Origin: Dulcicalothrix desertica PCC 7102
GTDB taxonomy: Bacteria; Cyanobacteriota; Cyanobacteriia; Cyanobacteriales; Nostocaceae
DNA: 64,000 bases
NCBI RefSeq assembly: GCF_003991905.1
Contig: NZ_RSCL01000033.1
Location: forward strand, 28,887 to 92,886
Reading direction: 5' to 3'
This document shows positions 45,518 through 54,364 of the stretch, in pieces. The translations under genes and the position numbers were made by a program. The notes under the pieces are model-generated. The model worked only from the letters and a program-made list of their open reading frames with translations. It was not told the origin of the DNA and ran no database searches. How positions within the stretch are numbered: the stretch's first letter is position 1; the number at the start of each line of letters is the position of its first letter.

Positions 45518-45585
45518 AAATTGTTACAAATCTTATCATGTAGCCCCCAATGTTAAACAGCCACTGACTAAAACTGATATACTAA
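45518..45585. repeat. 67-bp dispersed repeat, copy B
   Basis: Counterpart of 39545-39611. It ends 34 bp before the Uma2 start and may overlap its promoter. Confidence 0.5.
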
Positions 45586-45619
45586 ACGCAAGGACAATTC
45601 TTTATTGGTATTTTCCGGC

Positions 45620-46273
45620 ATGACAGCATCAGTAGAGCAAAACCTTAATAGAAGTACTTACATTCCACCATTAGAAAATGGCGATAGGTTGACTCGTCAT
45701 GAATTTGAACGGCGATATACCGCAATGCTGCATATTAAAAAAGCAGAATTGATAGAGGGAATAGTATACATGGCATCTCCGGTAAGACACGTAAACCACG
45801 GTAAACCTCACGGAAGATTGATGACGTGTTTAGGGACTTACGAAGCAGCAACTGAGGGTGTTGATTTGAGTGATAATGCAACAGTTCTATTAGATGCAGA
45901 CAACGAACCGCAACCGGATGCTTTGCTGCGTATCGAGTCGAATGGAAATTCGCGTATAAATAAAGATGGTTATATTGAAGGGGCGCCAGAATTAGTTGCC
46001 GAAGTTGCAGGAAGTAGTGCAGCGAACGATTTACACGATAAGAAAAAAGTTTATCGTCGCAATGGTGTAAAAGAATATATTGTTTGGCAAACGTTAGATA
46101 ATAAACTTGATTGGTTTTGCTTGCAGAATGGCGAGTATATATCTTTAGAAGCTGATGCAAGTGGTGTAATTAAAAGTCAGGTTTATCCAGGTTTGTGGTT
46201 AGATGTGAAAGCATTGCTTGCAGGTGACATGGCAAAGGTTTTAGCTTTGCTACAACAAGGTTTGAGTAGATAG
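45620..46273 (+). CDS. Uma2 family endonuclease-like protein (DUF820)
   Basis: A 217-residue protein from ATG 45620, five codons inside a possible TTG start. It belongs to Uma2/DUF820, a PD-(D/E)XK nuclease-fold family greatly expanded in cyanobacteria. Visible are MTRHEFERR-like opening residues (LTRHEFERRYTAML), ELIEGIVYMASPVRHVNHG, PQPDALLRIES, APELVAEVAGSSAANDLHDK with the active-site Glu and Asp, and KKVYRRNGVKEYIVWQT with the Lys. It probably cuts or binds DNA, but the biological role of these proteins is unclear. An 85-bp dispersed repeat follows 3 bp after the stop. Confidence 0.88.
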   Translation: MTASVEQNLNRSTYIPPLENGDRLTRHEFERRYTAMLHIKKAELIEGIVYMASPVRHVNHGKPHGRLMTCLGTYEAATEGVDLSDNATVLLDADNEPQPDALLRIESNGNSRINKDGYIEGAPELVAEVAGSSAANDLHDKKKVYRRNGVKEYIVWQTLDNKLDWFCLQNGEYISLEADASGVIKSQVYPGLWLDVKALLAGDMAKVLALLQQGLSR

Positions 46274-46275
46274 TC

Positions 46276-46358
46276 GCATGTAAGTTTTGTACAAAAATTA
46301 GCGAAACTATAAGTTGGATAGGCGCCTTCTACAAGATAATGGGCGCCGTTGCTTATCT
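46276..46358. repeat. About 85-bp dispersed repeat, copy B
   Basis: Starts gcatgtaa, includes ataggcgccttctacaagat, and matches 36336-36422. It lies between the Uma2 gene and the giant helicase gene. Confidence 0.7.
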
Positions 46359-46526
46359 GTAAAACATATTACACTTTATTGAGAGAATTTTCTCCTGATA
46401 CTAATTTAGAGATATAGGGAAAATCTTGTTGTTTATTTGTATAGAAAGCATTTTTCAGTCAAACGTTAGTCAGGTAAAATAATTACAGTGTTCTAGTATA
46501 AGTGTAATTAAAACAAGAGAGCAGAT

Positions 46527-49500
46527 ATGCAGCAGCCAGCTTTGGACTTTCGGCAAAACCTTATTCAAAAGATTGCAAAGTGGAAAGCTGGGTTAGCTGA
46601 CTTGGGGAAACGCAATCTAAGTATCAAGTTTAAGCAAGATAGCCCACGAACTTTGGAGATTCTCACAGATTCTGCTAATATTCTCTTCCAAAACCTTATA
46701 TTTGAGAAGAAAACGCTTAATTTTCAGATGTTTGATAGTGAGTATCAAGATACTTCTCTATTGAAAAATAATAAAGCATTACCAGGCGCCGCAAGTCCTC
46801 TGGAATTAATTACTCGCCAAACAGGTAACGAACAACTCAAACGACTGAAGAAATTACGTAGTGAAGCGCGACTGTCATTTGAAGAGCGAGGAGTAAACAG
46901 TTTATTTCTTGCATTGGGAGCGTTAACTTGGTATGACAAGGATAAACCAGAAGAAGCTTTAACCTCGCCACTGATTTTAGTTCCTGTAAAGTTAATTAAG
47001 CAACCTAGACGAGATGTATATAAACTATCTGCCTTAGAAGAGGATGTAGTATTAAATCCGACTTTGGCACAAAAGTTAAAGCAAACATTTGGCATTGAGT
47101 TTCCAGAAGTAGAAATTATACAAGACTTAAATTACGACGAAATAATTACTTTAATTAGCGAACTTTTAGTAGAATTCAAGACTTGGCAAATTCAAGATAA
47201 TGTGTTCCTATCACTGTTTTCTTATGCCAAAGCTGCAATGGTTCGGGACATCATTGAAAATGAGACTCTAATTTTTTCTCACCCGATTTTGCAAGCGATT
47301 AGTGGAGATTTAACTAGCTATCAGTCCAACTTTAAAGAACCACCAAATGCCGAAGCTTTAGATTCACTAGTTAAACCAGAACAAATATTTCAAATTTTAG
47401 ATGCTGATTCTAGTCAGCAAGTTGTGATAGAAGCAGCAAAAAGAGGTTCTAGCTTTGTTGTTCAGGGACCACCAGGAACTGGTAAAAGCCAAACTATTGT
47501 AAATATGATTGCTGAACTGGTTGGTGAAGGTAAATCAGTTCTATTGGTTGCAGAAAAAGAAACAGCATTAAGTGTTGTTTATAAGCGCATGGTAGAATGT
47601 GGTTTAGACCATATTTGTCTTAATCTCCACCACAGTGGTACAACTGATAAACGCAAACTTATCCAGAATTTAGACAAAACCATTAATGATATATCACAAA
47701 TATCTAGTTCAGAAAATCACAATTTATTTTTTGAAAGGTTTGCTTATAATCGTGAATTAGTTAATTCATATCACACAAGCTTACATGCGAAAGAAAAGCC
47801 TTTAGATAAATCAGCATTTGAAATATTTGGTCTACTTTTGAAGAAAGAGCGCGAAGGAATTCCAGATATTGACATTATACTTTCTAATTTCAATCAATGG
47901 GATTTACACAAATTGCAAGATGCTGAAAATTTATTGAATCAGCTAGCGCAGTTTTTACCGTTCTTTCAAGGAGATAAAACAACTATTTGGGCAAAAAGTT
48001 CTCTCGCGACTTATTCTTATAAGCTCGAATTAGAAATTAGAGAAAAAATACAAGAGTTCCAGCAAGCAATTATTTCAACTCAAAATATTAGTCAAGAGTT
48101 ACAAATAACGTTGCAAATTCAAGCTTTATCTAATTTAGAGTCACTCGAAAATTGTTACTCAGCTATATATCATATAGTAAAGGCGCCATTAGAATTACCA
48201 GAAAATTGGACTAAATTAGAAGTTTCGACCGTTTGTGAAGCATTTGGTATTTTAGAAAAAGACGTTCAAGAAATTGAGAAAAACAAGCTTTCTCAAGAAT
48301 CTCAAAATCTACTTGCTCGACTTTCTTCATTTTTATTATTCCTAAAAGGAGAAAAAACATTTATTTGGGAACGAAGTAGTTTAAAGCATTGCTCTGAAAC
48401 GCAAGAATTGGAAATCAAAAGTAAAATTGAGGAATTTCAACAAGCAATTTCTTTAATTCAAACAGTTAGTCAAAAGCTTGAAATGACGCTTAAAGTTCAA
48501 CCTTTGTTGAATTTAAGAGATGTACAAATTTGCTATCTAACTCTTCAACATATATTGAAGGCGCCATCTAAGTTACCAGAGAACTGGGTCTTATTAAATA
48601 TTTCAATTATTCGGGATGCTTTAAATATTTTGAGGAACGATGTTCGAGAAATTGAAAAAAATAAGCTTTCAGTAGAAGCTGAAAATTTACTGCATCAACT
48701 TTCTACGTTTCTACCCTTATTAAGACAACAAACTACAACCATCTGGCATAACAGTAAATTACAATCTTGCTCAGAAACTCTAAAACTAGAAATTAATAAC
48801 AAAATCGAAAGTTTTCAGCAATTACTTTCTTCGCTCCAAACAGCATCTCAAAAGCTTCAAAATATTTTACAAATTCAGCCGCTATTAAATTTAGGAAATA
48901 TTGAAGCATCCTTACCTGCTCTTCATTATATATTAAATAGTCCATCTGATTTGCCAAGTAACTGGAACACAGTAGATGTTTCAATTGCTCAGGATGCATT
49001 TGCTAAGTTAAAAGCAGATATTACATTTTTAGAAGAGAACGAACCATTTTTAAAACAAAAGTATAATTATGAGTTATTTTCTTCCGAATTGCCAGCTTTG
49101 AATAATAGATTTCAAAGATATAATCGTTATTGGATTATTAGAATTTTTAATACAAAATGTAGAAATGACGTTAAGTATTTGAAAAAACTACGTATTCAAG
49201 GAGGACAGATTTCGTTTAATGAATTAAAACGTGATTTATTACAAGCGGTTGAAGTACAAGCAGCTAGAAATGAACTGTATGAAAGCAACTACCCTGCTCG
49301 TCAAGTTTTTGAGTCTTTATTTAACCCTGAATTTTCTCATCTGTCAGAATTAATTAAAATTGAACAAGCTTTAAGTTGGCTGACTAACTTACCAAATTAT
49401 TCGCTGACTCATGACTCTGTTAGGCGCCTAATAAATTCTCCATCTTTACGGCATGAACTAGATGAATTAGTAAAAATAGTTGAATCATTCCCTGAAAACT

Positions 49501-52313
49501 TTAACCAGGGGATGAATTTTTTAACTACATACTTTAACGAAAATGATATTATTGGGCAATATTTACCCATAAATGAAATATTATTTACTGACCTGATAAA
49601 ATTTTTGAATCAAGCTAAAACTGATTTACCGCATTTTCGTAATTGGTCAACATACAAAGAAATTCATACTAAACTAGAAAATTTAGGATTTCAAAACTTT
49701 GTAGATGCTTTGCGAGATAATAAACCAAGTCCTATAGTCGTCCTTCAAAATAAACTCAGCCAAATAGATTATTTACCTGCTCAAGTTTTTGGCTGTTTGT
49801 TTAACCCGCAAATTTCGAGCCAAGCAGAATTAAAGCAAATTGAGGAAGCTTTAAATTGGCTGGTTGATTTACAACAGTATTCGCTCGACACTGAGTATAT
49901 TCAGCAAGTTCTCAATTCTGCTGGAGAGCGACGTGAACTAGTTGAATTATTTGAAAAAATTCAATCTTTTCCTGAAAGCTTTAGAAAGGGCATGAATTTG
50001 GTACTTATGTACTTCAAGGAAAACGACATTGTTGGGCAATATTTGCCTCATACTCAAATTTTATTTACCGATTTGGCAAATTTTCTATTTGCAGCTAAAA
50101 CTGATTTATCACATTTCCGCAATTGGTTAACATATAAAGCAATACATACAGAGCTAGAAAATTTAGGACTTCAAGAATTTGTAGATGCTTTGCGGGATAA
50201 TAAACTAAATCCAATGGCTGTCCTTAAAAATAAACTGAGTCAAGCTGATTATTTACCGACTAAAATTTTTGGTTCTTTGTTTAACCCGCAAATTTCCAGT
50301 CAAGCAGAACTAAAACAAATTAAAGAAGCTTTAAATTGGCTAGTTGATTTACAACAGTATTCGCTCGATACTGATTCTATTCAGCAAATTATAAATTCTC
50401 CCTCTCAGCGACGCGAACTCAGCGAACTTGTAAAAAGATTTGAATCAACACAAAAAAGTATCAAGCAAGGATTAGATTTTATCCTTTCATATTTTAATGA
50501 AAGTGATATTACTGATTCTTATTTACCAAAAAATAAAATTACTTTCGTAGAATTAGAGAGTTTCCTTAATTTAGCCCAGTCTGAACTATCTGATTTTCAA
50601 GAATGGTTAACCTATAAAGAAACCTATGAAAAACTTGAAAATTTAGGAATTAAAAAATTATTAGATGCTTTACGCGAGCGCAAAATAAAACCATTACAAT
50701 GGTTTCCATGTCTAGAGAAAATTATTTATAAAACATGCCTTGATGCTATCCTTGCTCAAAAACCTGAGTTAAAGAACTTTAATGTAGAGGTACACGAACG
50801 ACAAATTCAAGATTTTTCTAAACTTGATAGCTACCAACTTGATGCTGCCAGAGAACGTTTAAAGCAACTCCACGCACAACGCTGGCAAAATCACGAAAAA
50901 AGCTTAGATATTCAAGCTGAGTTACAAATACTAAAAAGAGAAGCAACTAAGAAAAAGCAGCATTTGCCAATTGGTAAACTTCTCAATGATAAACAAAAAG
51001 GGGCGCCAAACTTAGTCAAAGCTTTAAAACCTTGCTGGATGATGAGTCCGCTATCAGTCAGTCAATATATTGATGCTAATGTAATTCACTTTGATGTTTT
51101 AATTTTCGATGAAGCTTCTCAACTTCGCACGGAGGATGTTGTTCCTGCGATTATTCGTGCTGACCAAGTTATTGTGATTGGTGATAACAAACAACTTCCA
51201 CCTACATCGTTCTTTGCAACCGCAGATAATGGAGAAGATGCGGAAGATGAGGATAATGCAAGCTATGAAAGCGTTTTAGATGAATGTTGGAATTTTATGT
51301 TTCGCCACATGCTTAAGTGGCACTATCGCAGTCAGGATGAGCGCTTAATAACTTTCTCCAATAAACATTTTTACGACTCTAAATTAATAACATTTCCGAA
51401 CCCAGTTCAAAATCCAGATTTGGGAGTATGGTTTAAACATGTTCCTGATGGTATTTACGACCGAGGTGGGCGCCGGGATAATAGACGTGAGGCAGAAGTA
51501 GTTGCTCAGTTAGCGTTAGAACATTTTCAATCATATCCCAACCAATCTCTCGGTATTATTGCATTTAGTGAAGCTCAAGCTAACGCAATTCAAGAGCAAA
51601 TAGAGATTTTGGGACGCGACAACCCCGAATTTGATATATTTTGCAGCGATAACTCACCTCAGTTTTTTCTTAAAGCACTAGAAAATGTTCAAGGTGATGA
51701 ACGAGATGTGATATTACTTAGCGTAGGTTATGCTCGTGACTCAGAAGGTAAACTTCATCTTAATTTTGGCCCAATTATAAAACAAGGTGGAGAACGGCGC
51801 CTGAATGTAGCTATTACACGGGCAAAAAGCAAAATTACTTTAGTCTCCTCTCTTCTAGCTGCTGATATAGATATAACACGCAGTCAAAGTAAAGGTATAA
51901 AGTTGTTACGAGATTACCTAGAGTATGCAGAAAGCGGTGGCAAACGACTCGAAGGTAATTTGTATAGCAATGAACTTAAATTTGACTCACCATTTGAAGA
52001 AGATGTTTACCACACCTTAGTAGAGCATGGGTATACGATACGTACTCAAGTTGGATGTTCAGGTTATCGAATTGACCTAGCAGTTGCCAACAAAAATCAC
52101 CCAGGAGAATTTTTATTAGGCATTGAATGTGATGGTGCATCCTACCATAGTTCTCCTACTGCCAGAGACCGTGACCGTTTAAGACAACAAGTGCTTGAAA
52201 AACTTGGCTGGAACATCCACCGAATTTGGTCAACAAATTGGTTTCGTAATAAACCTGCTCAAATTTGTCTCTTGGTCGAAAAAATAGAGAGGCTACAAAA
52301 TCAAAATAGTTAA
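46527..52313 (+). CDS. DUF4011-helicase-Vsr-like giant defence protein (Hhe type)
   Basis: A 1928-residue single-gene protein. The N-terminal 300 residues match the DUF4011 type (WKAGLADLGKRNLSIKF, LFLALGALTWYDKD, SPLILVPVKL). A superfamily 1 helicase follows: Walker A VQGPPGTGKSQTI near 313, Walker B LIFDEASQLRTED near 1524, GDNKQLPP, and RLNVAITRAKSKI near 1765. The C-terminal 100 residues are a Vsr/DUF559-like nuclease (GYRIDLAVANK, LLGIECDGASYHSS). DUF4011-helicase-Vsr proteins (Hhe) are established anti-phage proteins. Between Walker A and B lies a roughly 900-residue insert with two sets of three internal repeats. Composition is AT-rich, and GGCGCC sites are present but sparse. Confidence 0.88.
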   Translation: MQQPALDFRQNLIQKIAKWKAGLADLGKRNLSIKFKQDSPRTLEILTDSANILFQNLIFEKKTLNFQMFDSEYQDTSLLKNNKALPGAASPLELITRQTGNEQLKRLKKLRSEARLSFEERGVNSLFLALGALTWYDKDKPEEALTSPLILVPVKLIKQPRRDVYKLSALEEDVVLNPTLAQKLKQTFGIEFPEVEIIQDLNYDEIITLISELLVEFKTWQIQDNVFLSLFSYAKAAMVRDIIENETLIFSHPILQAISGDLTSYQSNFKEPPNAEALDSLVKPEQIFQILDADSSQQVVIEAAKRGSSFVVQGPPGTGKSQTIVNMIAELVGEGKSVLLVAEKETALSVVYKRMVECGLDHICLNLHHSGTTDKRKLIQNLDKTINDISQISSSENHNLFFERFAYNRELVNSYHTSLHAKEKPLDKSAFEIFGLLLKKEREGIPDIDIILSNFNQWDLHKLQDAENLLNQLAQFLPFFQGDKTTIWAKSSLATYSYKLELEIREKIQEFQQAIISTQNISQELQITLQIQALSNLESLENCYSAIYHIVKAPLELPENWTKLEVSTVCEAFGILEKDVQEIEKNKLSQESQNLLARLSSFLLFLKGEKTFIWERSSLKHCSETQELEIKSKIEEFQQAISLIQTVSQKLEMTLKVQPLLNLRDVQICYLTLQHILKAPSKLPENWVLLNISIIRDALNILRNDVREIEKNKLSVEAENLLHQLSTFLPLLRQQTTTIWHNSKLQSCSETLKLEINNKIESFQQLLSSLQTASQKLQNILQIQPLLNLGNIEASLPALHYILNSPSDLPSNWNTVDVSIAQDAFAKLKADITFLEENEPFLKQKYNYELFSSELPALNNRFQRYNRYWIIRIFNTKCRNDVKYLKKLRIQGGQISFNELKRDLLQAVEVQAARNELYESNYPARQVFESLFNPEFSHLSELIKIEQALSWLTNLPNYSLTHDSVRRLINSPSLRHELDELVKIVESFPENFNQGMNFLTTYFNENDIIGQYLPINEILFTDLIKFLNQAKTDLPHFRNWSTYKEIHTKLENLGFQNFVDALRDNKPSPIVVLQNKLSQIDYLPAQVFGCLFNPQISSQAELKQIEEALNWLVDLQQYSLDTEYIQQVLNSAGERRELVELFEKIQSFPESFRKGMNLVLMYFKENDIVGQYLPHTQILFTDLANFLFAAKTDLSHFRNWLTYKAIHTELENLGLQEFVDALRDNKLNPMAVLKNKLSQADYLPTKIFGSLFNPQISSQAELKQIKEALNWLVDLQQYSLDTDSIQQIINSPSQRRELSELVKRFESTQKSIKQGLDFILSYFNESDITDSYLPKNKITFVELESFLNLAQSELSDFQEWLTYKETYEKLENLGIKKLLDALRERKIKPLQWFPCLEKIIYKTCLDAILAQKPELKNFNVEVHERQIQDFSKLDSYQLDAARERLKQLHAQRWQNHEKSLDIQAELQILKREATKKKQHLPIGKLLNDKQKGAPNLVKALKPCWMMSPLSVSQYIDANVIHFDVLIFDEASQLRTEDVVPAIIRADQVIVIGDNKQLPPTSFFATADNGEDAEDEDNASYESVLDECWNFMFRHMLKWHYRSQDERLITFSNKHFYDSKLITFPNPVQNPDLGVWFKHVPDGIYDRGGRRDNRREAEVVAQLALEHFQSYPNQSLGIIAFSEAQANAIQEQIEILGRDNPEFDIFCSDNSPQFFLKALENVQGDERDVILLSVGYARDSEGKLHLNFGPIIKQGGERRLNVAITRAKSKITLVSSLLAADIDITRSQSKGIKLLRDYLEYAESGGKRLEGNLYSNELKFDSPFEEDVYHTLVEHGYTIRTQVGCSGYRIDLAVANKNHPGEFLLGIECDGASYHSSPTARDRDRLRQQVLEKLGWNIHRIWSTNWFRNKPAQICLLVEKIERLQNQNS
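47919..49040 (+). repeat. Internal repeat set A: three units of about 125 codons
   Basis: Units begin near 47919, 48291 and 48666. Each carries a variant of ENLL..L..FLP, then TTIW or TFIW, then LEI..KI..FQQ and APSKLPENW, ending with EIEKNKLS. They are helical and probably coiled coil. They lie in the helicase insert. Confidence 0.75.
49290..50700 (+). repeat. Internal repeat set B: three units of 480 bp
   Basis: Units begin near 49290, 49768 and 50248, with the last two exactly 480 bp apart. Each reads like Q/KVFGSLFNPQISSQAELK, NWLVDLQQYSLDT, YFNENDI.GQYLP, and TYKEIHTKLENLG, ending DALRDNK. Units 2 and 3 are highly similar at the DNA level, which points to fairly recent duplication. Confidence 0.8.
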
Positions 52314-52403
52314 ATTTTTGAATGTGATTTTTAAATCAATATATTGTCTGCTTTTGTATTTGAAACACGCCCCAAATATGATTTTGCTAAGTGCTAAGAG
52401 TAT

Positions 52404-52948
52404 TCATACTATTGGCGGGTTATGCAAACTTAAAAGTGGATTTCCCTGTAAATCCATTCCAATCACAAATCCAGTTCCACGTCGCGATTCATCTCGTGGA
52501 ACATCTGGCGCCAGTAAACTTGCAGGTAGCGAATGCTAATTGTGCTTTGAGCCAGGGATTATTATGAGGAATAATATCGGCACGAGGGCTATTAAACGCT
52601 GCCCATAAAGTATTCTTATCGTCTATATAGATATTGTGAACAAAACCAGGTAAATTATCTGCAAATATATCTTCTTTTCCTGAAGAAGCACCTTTGAGCC
52701 AGTAGCGCTTGATGCGGTATCGATATTGGTCTGCAACTAGAACATAAGATTCATCGGGAGCAAGTGCCACACCATTACCAGACGTTAGTTCCCCAATTAG
52801 CGTGCGAGTCTTACCAGTCGCTGGATTGTATTCCAGCAGGCGCCCTTTAAAGCTACCTTCAAGAATTGTAAGGATGTCAGAACTGAGTCCTTGATAATCA
52901 CTACTCGTACCCTGAGTAAAAAAGATTCTTCCAAAGGCAATTTACTGG
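52404..52948 (-). pseudogene. Decayed strictosidine synthase/SMP-30-like beta-propeller gene
   Basis: Minus-strand fragments in at least two frames. One reads FFTQGTSSDYQGLSSDIL, then RLLEYNPATGKTRTLIGEL, SGNGVALAPDESYVLVAD and NNPWLKAQLAF. After a frameshift near 52500 the next reads GFVIGMDLQGNPLLSLHN to a stop at 52404. Order and motifs follow the strictosidine synthase-like lactonase family. The 5' part is missing. Confidence 0.7.
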
Positions 52949-53147
52949 CAGTGAGCCGGTGCGCCAGATAGCATTCATCCCGTTTACAAATGGCAAGTTG
53001 GGAACCCCAACCTTTCACAGTCATCCCGGTATTGACGACCCAAAGGTACACACACCAGATATTAAGTGGCATCTATCAGGTCGCTTCTTGAGTGTGACGT
53101 TTCCTACCCGAAATGAAGCTATTTTCTATGAGGTTGACCGTCTATAA
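52932..53147 (+). pseudogene. C-terminal remnant of another beta-propeller gene
   Basis: Plus-strand frame reading FTGSEPVRQIAFIPFTNGK, TPTFHSHPGIDDPKVHTPD, IKWHLSGRFLSVTFPTRN, and AIFYEVDRL before a stop. It has no upstream start or domain and abuts the minus-strand pseudogene. It probably comes from a secreted lactonase or YncE-like propeller protein. Confidence 0.5.
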
Positions 53148-53325
53148 TGTACTATATAGTTTATTAGTATGCTATGCACATGTGGTGCCTCTTATAAAAA
53201 AGATGAGCCATATTCATACTAACCCTAGCAAGCTATAGCGCTCTATGTATAATATATAATTACTATCCTAAAGATTAGCTTCATGTTACAACCCACCCAT
53301 CTACTGTTTGTCTTGAGATACTAAA

Positions 53326-53742
53326 ATGGCTAGAGATGTTTTTCATCAACAAGTTAAAAATGCATTAATTAAAAATGGATGGACAATTACTAATGACCCT
53401 TTAACAATTCGTATAAGTGAAGCGGTTAAAGTACAGATAGATTTAGCTGCCGAAAACGCCATTGCGGCGGAACGTGATTCTGAAAAAATCGCAGTTGAGA
53501 TAAAAAGCTTTATTGGTGGTTCTGATATAAATGAATTTCACACTGCGCTTGGTCAATATCTAAATTATTATCAGGCTTTAGAAGAAAAACAACCAGAACG
53601 AACTGTATATTTAGCAGTTCCAGACGAAACTTATAAAGATTTTTTTCAACTTCCTTTTATTCAGCGTGCAATTCAACGATATCAAATTAAACTAATAACA
53701 TATGACCCGAAAAAGGAGGAAATACGGCAATGGATAAAGTAG
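53326..53742 (+). CDS. xisH: XisH family protein
   Basis: A 138-residue XisH protein, named for a factor required for excision of the fdxN element during heterocyst differentiation. The opening ARDVFHQQVKNALIKNGWTI, the central VQIDLAAENAIAAERD and EKIAVEIKSFIGGSDINEFH, and the TVYLAVPDETYKDFF segment are typical. The fold is a PD-(D/E)XK nuclease type, with Asp in QIDLAAE and Glu-x-Lys in VEIKS. It overlaps xisI by 13 bp. xisH-xisI pairs occur in many copies in cyanobacteria, often far from any excision element, so a role in excision here is not implied. Confidence 0.92.
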   Translation: MARDVFHQQVKNALIKNGWTITNDPLTIRISEAVKVQIDLAAENAIAAERDSEKIAVEIKSFIGGSDINEFHTALGQYLNYYQALEEKQPERTVYLAVPDETYKDFFQLPFIQRAIQRYQIKLITYDPKKEEIRQWIK

Positions 53743-54065
53743 AGAAATATCGGCAATTAATTAAACAAATTTTAAGTGAACACGCATATGTCAGTATTGA
53801 TGCTGACACAGTAAAGCCACAACTAATTTTTGATTTAGAAAACGACCATTATCAACTATCTTTTGTTGGTTGGGAAGGAGATAAGCGGGTATTTGGTCCC
53901 ATCATGCACTTTGATATTATTCAAGGTAAGATATGGATTCAATACAATGGTACAGAAGAACTGATTGCCGAGAGATTAGTTGAACTGGGTGTACCTCCAT
54001 CAGATATTGTTATTGGTTTTTATTCTCCTTTCAAGCGGCAATTTACTCCTTATGCAGTTGAGTAA
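53730..54065 (+). CDS. xisI: XisI family protein
   Basis: A 111-residue XisI protein, the regular partner of XisH. Characteristic parts are VEKYRQLIKQILSEHA, the strand YQLSFVGWEGDKRVFG, MHFDIIQGKIWIQYNGTE, and LVELGVPPSDIVIGFYSP near the end. Its start lies inside the end of xisH, so the two are translationally coupled. The pair may form a toxin-antitoxin-like or nuclease-regulator module. In the fdxN system both are needed with the recombinase XisF. Confidence 0.92.
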   Translation: MDKVEKYRQLIKQILSEHAYVSIDADTVKPQLIFDLENDHYQLSFVGWEGDKRVFGPIMHFDIIQGKIWIQYNGTEELIAERLVELGVPPSDIVIGFYSPFKRQFTPYAVE

Positions 54066-54101
54066 AAAGAGTTATATAAAGCTATACAACTGTATCAACC
54101 A

Positions 54102-54154
54102 CTGGAAAAGTCAGTAAGTAAGTGGCACAGTACTTTACAGAGGGATTTTGGCAG
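54102..54154 (+). pseudogene. Fragment copied from the 57195 methyltransferase gene
   Basis: 53 bp beginning ctggaaaagtcagt and ending gagggattttggcagt. It is about 87 percent identical by eye to 57667-57720 inside the intact methyltransferase gene. It is an isolated fragment with no flanking coding sequence. Confidence 0.65.
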
Positions 54155-54162
54155 TAAGCGCT

Positions 54163-54294
54163 CTTCAAAGTCAACCCGTACAACCGACGGAACTACTAGT
54201 CGCAATTCTCGAACGGGAAATGCCTTGGGCAATTGCAGTAGGGTTTGAAATTGATCGTTATAGTGGGATTATTGCCCATTATCTCCTGTTTTAA
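54163..54294 (+). pseudogene. Unassigned C-terminal gene remnant
   Basis: Frame reading LQSQPVQPTELLVAILERE then MPWAIAVGFEIDRYSGIIAH and a stop at 54292. It looks like the end of a real protein without its beginning. I do not recognise the family. Confidence 0.3.
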
Positions 54295-54364
54295 GAGAGC
54301 TTATTGAGGTACTCTCTCTAAAAGACCTTATGGAGACTCTGAGTAAGCTGTAACTAACTCTTCC

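Noticed and set aside
52797..53072. 91-residue minus-strand open frame
   Set aside because: It is an out-of-frame reading across the junction of two pseudogenes. The real homology lies in other frames.
53326..54065. Evidence for an excisable fdxN-type element here
   Set aside because: xisH and xisI occur without xisF or an fdxN gene, and no matching direct repeats were found around them.
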